From positions 85,549 to 149,548 of the forward strand of contig CALUOR010000001.1 in the NCBI GenBank assembly GCA_944322285.1: 64,000 bases of DNA. Reading direction: 5' to 3'. This document shows positions 62,250 through 64,000 of the stretch, one piece after another. The position numbers and the translations under genes are program-made. Source of the stretch: an uncultured Bacteroides sp. (GTDB lineage: Bacteria > Bacteroidota > Bacteroidia > Bacteroidales > Bacteroidaceae). Every line of letters begins with the position of its first letter. Position 1 is the first letter of the stretch. Under the pieces are notes generated by a model, which was not told where the DNA came from, did no database searches, and saw only the letters and a program-made list of their open reading frames with translations.

Positions 62250-63385
62250 AAAGAATACGAATACCGAAACCCCGAATCAGCCTCTCCAAACTGACCGGAG
62301 GATTCCTGAAACGCCTTGACGGCTACATCATCGCAAAGTTCCTGGGCACCTATGTCTTCGCCATTGTGCTCATCATCTCCATAGCCGTAGTGTTCGACTT
62401 CAACGAGAAGCAGGACAAATTCATGGCCCATGACGCGCCGTGGAGTGCCATCATCTTCGACTATTACCTGAACTTCATCCCCTACTTCGCCAACCTGTTC
62501 AGCCCCCTGTTCGTGTTCATAGCCGTCATCTTCTTCACCTCCAAGCTGGCTGAGAACTCGGAGATTATCGCCATGTTCTCCACCGGCATGAGCTTCAAGC
62601 GCATGCTCAGGCCCTACATGGTGTCTGCCGCCATCATATCAGTGGTCACCTTTTGCCTAGGTGCGTACGTCATTCCCCAAGGCAGCGTCACCCGTATCAA
62701 CTTCGAAGACAAGTACTACAAGCAACGCAAAGCCAACTCCGCACGCAATATCCAACTGGAGGTAGACACGGGCGTCATAGCCTACATAGACCGCTTTGAG
62801 AATTACCGTCAGACGGGTTACCGCTTCTCGCTGGACAAGTTCGAGGACAAGCAACTCGTCTCCCACCTGACCGCCCGCAGCATCACCTACGATACCGCCC
62901 GGACGCATCACTGGATCATCAAGGATTACATGATTCGCCAAATGGAGGGCATGAAAGAGAACATCACCCGGGGCGACCGCATCGACACCACCCTCTTCAT
63001 GGAACCAGCCGACTTCCTCGTCATGAAGAACCAGCAAGAGATGATGACCAGTCCTGAACTGAACGAGTACATCAGCCGCCAACGCCAGCGCGGTTTCGCC
63101 AACATCAAAGAGTTCGAGATAGAGTATCACAAACGTATCGCCATGTCCTTCGCGTCGTTCATCCTGACCCTGATAGGCGCCTCTTTGTCTGCCCGCAAAG
63201 TCAAGGGAGGCATGGGCTTGAACCTGGGCATCGGCCTGGCACTGGCCTTCTCCTACATCCTGTTCCAGACTATCGCGTCTACTTTCGCGGTGAACGGTAA
63301 CATGCCTCCCGCCGTGGCCGTGTGGATACCAAACGTGCTCTACGCCTTCATTGCCTTCTACCTCTATACCAAGGCTCCGAAGTGA
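62246..63385 (+). CDS. LptF/LptG-family permease
   Basis: 379 residues of the YjgP/YjgQ family. One N-terminal helix pair (IIAKFLGTYVFAIVLIISIAVVFDF; about residues 28-55) and further helices to about residue 130 are followed by a large periplasmic beta domain (about 140-290). Three C-terminal helices follow (MSFASFILTLIGASLSARKVKGG). In the lipopolysaccharide exporter LptB2FG such subunits lift lipid A to the periplasmic bridge. Bacteroidales often carry a single-copy variant in this position after tgt; whether it is LptF or LptG cannot be decided. The stop lies 3 bp before that of an opposing pseudogene. Confidence 0.9.
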   Translation: MKRIRIPKPRISLSKLTGGFLKRLDGYIIAKFLGTYVFAIVLIISIAVVFDFNEKQDKFMAHDAPWSAIIFDYYLNFIPYFANLFSPLFVFIAVIFFTSKLAENSEIIAMFSTGMSFKRMLRPYMVSAAIISVVTFCLGAYVIPQGSVTRINFEDKYYKQRKANSARNIQLEVDTGVIAYIDRFENYRQTGYRFSLDKFEDKQLVSHLTARSITYDTARTHHWIIKDYMIRQMEGMKENITRGDRIDTTLFMEPADFLVMKNQQEMMTSPELNEYISRQRQRGFANIKEFEIEYHKRIAMSFASFILTLIGASLSARKVKGGMGLNLGIGLALAFSYILFQTIASTFAVNGNMPPAVAVWIPNVLYAFIAFYLYTKAPK

Positions 63386-63388
63386 TTT

Positions 63389-63454
63389 TTACAACATGTA
63401 GCTCATAATGCCCAGCGTGGTGCCAATGGCGGCCAGGATGTTTGGAAATTCCCC
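63389..63454 (-). pseudogene. 3' remnant of an EamA/DMT-type transporter gene
   Basis: On the minus strand the last 21 codons read like the final membrane helix of an EamA-family transporter: GE followed by FPNILAAIGTTLGIMSYML and a stop. Ten codons further upstream the frame meets TAA (at about 63482), and the intervening residues are not transporter-like. I infer that the gene was cut off here by an insertion or deletion whose far side is the Abi-like sequence. Confidence 0.5.
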
Positions 63455-63541
63455 CGAAAGCAAACAGGTACATATGAAAAGTTACCTTGCTAAAGCTATC
63501 TCCCTTATCCGATCCCGTTCATGCACTCATGCGGATATTTT

Positions 63542-63587
63542 CAAAAAAGCCGCCTGCCTCTTGCGGTTGTTCGCAAAGGGCAGGCGG
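63542..63587 (-). terminator. terminator of the minus-strand Abi-like genes
   Basis: On the minus strand CCGCCTGCC-CTTTGCG and CGCAAGA-GGCAGGCGG pair around AACAAC and end in GCTTTTTT. It lies 13 bp downstream of the stop codon at 63600. Confidence 0.8.
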
Positions 63588-63599
63588 AATAATGGAGTA

Positions 63600-63761
63600 T
63601 TATATGTTTTGTTTCTGTGGCCATTCTTTCCACAATGGTTCTTCTTGCCAGTTTGCAGGGAAGCCCATGGCCTTGATGTCTATTATCGGGAAATCTGCCA
63701 GCAACTGTTGCAGGTGGCCTTTCATGTCATTGTTAGGGGATACGATATCAACAAACCCAAA
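63600..63761 (-). pseudogene. 3' remnant of an Abi-like (Abi_2) gene
   Basis: The last 53 codons read FGFVDIVSPNNDMKGHLQQL, LADFPIIDIKAMGFPANWQE and a Trp-rich end before TAA (63600-63602). The AMGFPxxWxxExLW pattern is typical for the C-terminus of Abi_2-family phage-resistance proteins. Upstream of 63761 the frame is closed by TGA, but a plausible continuation (HASMIWVC) is found in another frame, so a frameshift at about 63740-63760 and further decay are likely. Confidence 0.6.
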
Positions 63762-63930
63762 TCATGCTTGCATGAATTTGCAGATTGCCGAGGCACAGCC
63801 GGTCTTATGTAAAGAACGCCGATTATTGCCGATAAGAAGTTAAGCAGATTGAAAATCCTTATACTCATGACCGACGGATGGCATATCCACCAGGACGGAA
63901 ACGGAAGAAAAAGGGATGTTTTTTATGCAG

Positions 63931-64000
63931 TCATTGCCATAAGGCTTCTGTTTTCCAGTCGGAAGGGAAACCCATTGCAGTGGTATCCACGTTAGGGTAT
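63931..64000 (-). CDS. Abi-like (Abi_2) gene, 3' end only
   Basis: The frame is open from the right edge and ends in TGA (63931-63933). The 22 visible residues include YPNVDTTAMGFPSDW followed by EALWQ, the same C-terminal signature as the remnant at 63600-63761. Abi_2 proteins (AbiD/AbiF type) abort phage infection. The main part lies outside the window, so it cannot be said whether the gene is intact. Confidence 0.6.
   Translation of the reverse strand, partial: YPNVDTTAMGFPSDWKTEALWQ

Overview
The window looks like a chromosome segment of a gut Bacteroidales, most probably a Bacteroides or Phocaeicola species. The reasons are: promoters of the Bacteroides type (TTTG about 19-20 bp upstream of TAnnTTTG) before many genes; an almost complete lack of strong Shine-Dalgarno sites; rnfBCDGEA preceded by rseC; the moxR-DUF58-batABCDE order; a hexuronate locus (uxaB, lacI-type regulator, uxaC); and a run of Cys-lipidated surface proteins related to Bacteroidales fimbriae. 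No tRNA, rRNA, CRISPR array, integrase or intact transposase was seen.

Layout. 1-7.7 kb: end of a cysteine-less thioredoxin-fold gene, a candidate structured RNA on the minus strand, rseC-rnfBCDGEA (ion-pumping ferredoxin:NAD oxidoreductase) and galE. 7.7-25.2 kb: accessory surface region with a VapBC-like pair, a 1466-residue repeat lipoprotein, five fimbria-like lipoproteins and a LruC-domain lipoprotein. The gaps between these genes are filled by elaborate repeated palindromes. 25.3-31.3 kb: ThrE-type exporter, a patatin/beta-barrel protein, htpG. 31.3-39 kb: clpC, divergent gyrA, a TPR protein and a small HTH protein. 39.3-47.8 kb: the complete Bat aerotolerance operon on the minus strand. 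48.4-58.5 kb: trmD, pyrD-pyrK, an XRE regulator, holA, an orphan HsdR_N nuclease-like gene, uxaB-lacI/uxaC, and trmN6. 58.6-63.4 kb: lon-tgt-lptF/G-like operon with 4-bp start/stop overlaps. 63.4-64 kb: the edge of an accessory insertion holding a truncated transporter remnant and two copies of an Abi-like 3' end.

The most unusual signal is not a protein. At least five intergenic elements (7979-8125, 13477-13631, 14805-15025, 19639-19777, 22660-22814) share near-identical 12-bp outer ends (AATGGGAATTTA and TAAATTATCATT), some a GC-rich mini-hairpin next to the end, two inverted arms of 7-, 8- or 9-bp tandem repeats, and a central core. The arms differ completely between elements, yet a ~39-bp core is shared by elements with different arms and is flipped in one of them. 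A 21-bp site at 50752-50772 has both ends joined with nothing between, like an empty or minimal element. Two related elements with GATGACA arms and an AT-alternating centre sit in the divergent promoter regions of clpC/gyrA and moxR/trmD, and two other arrays of 22- and 23-bp tandem hairpins follow surface-protein genes. Together these look like a modular family of palindromic intergenic elements whose parts are exchanged independently. The window shows no enzyme that would move them, and their role is unknown.
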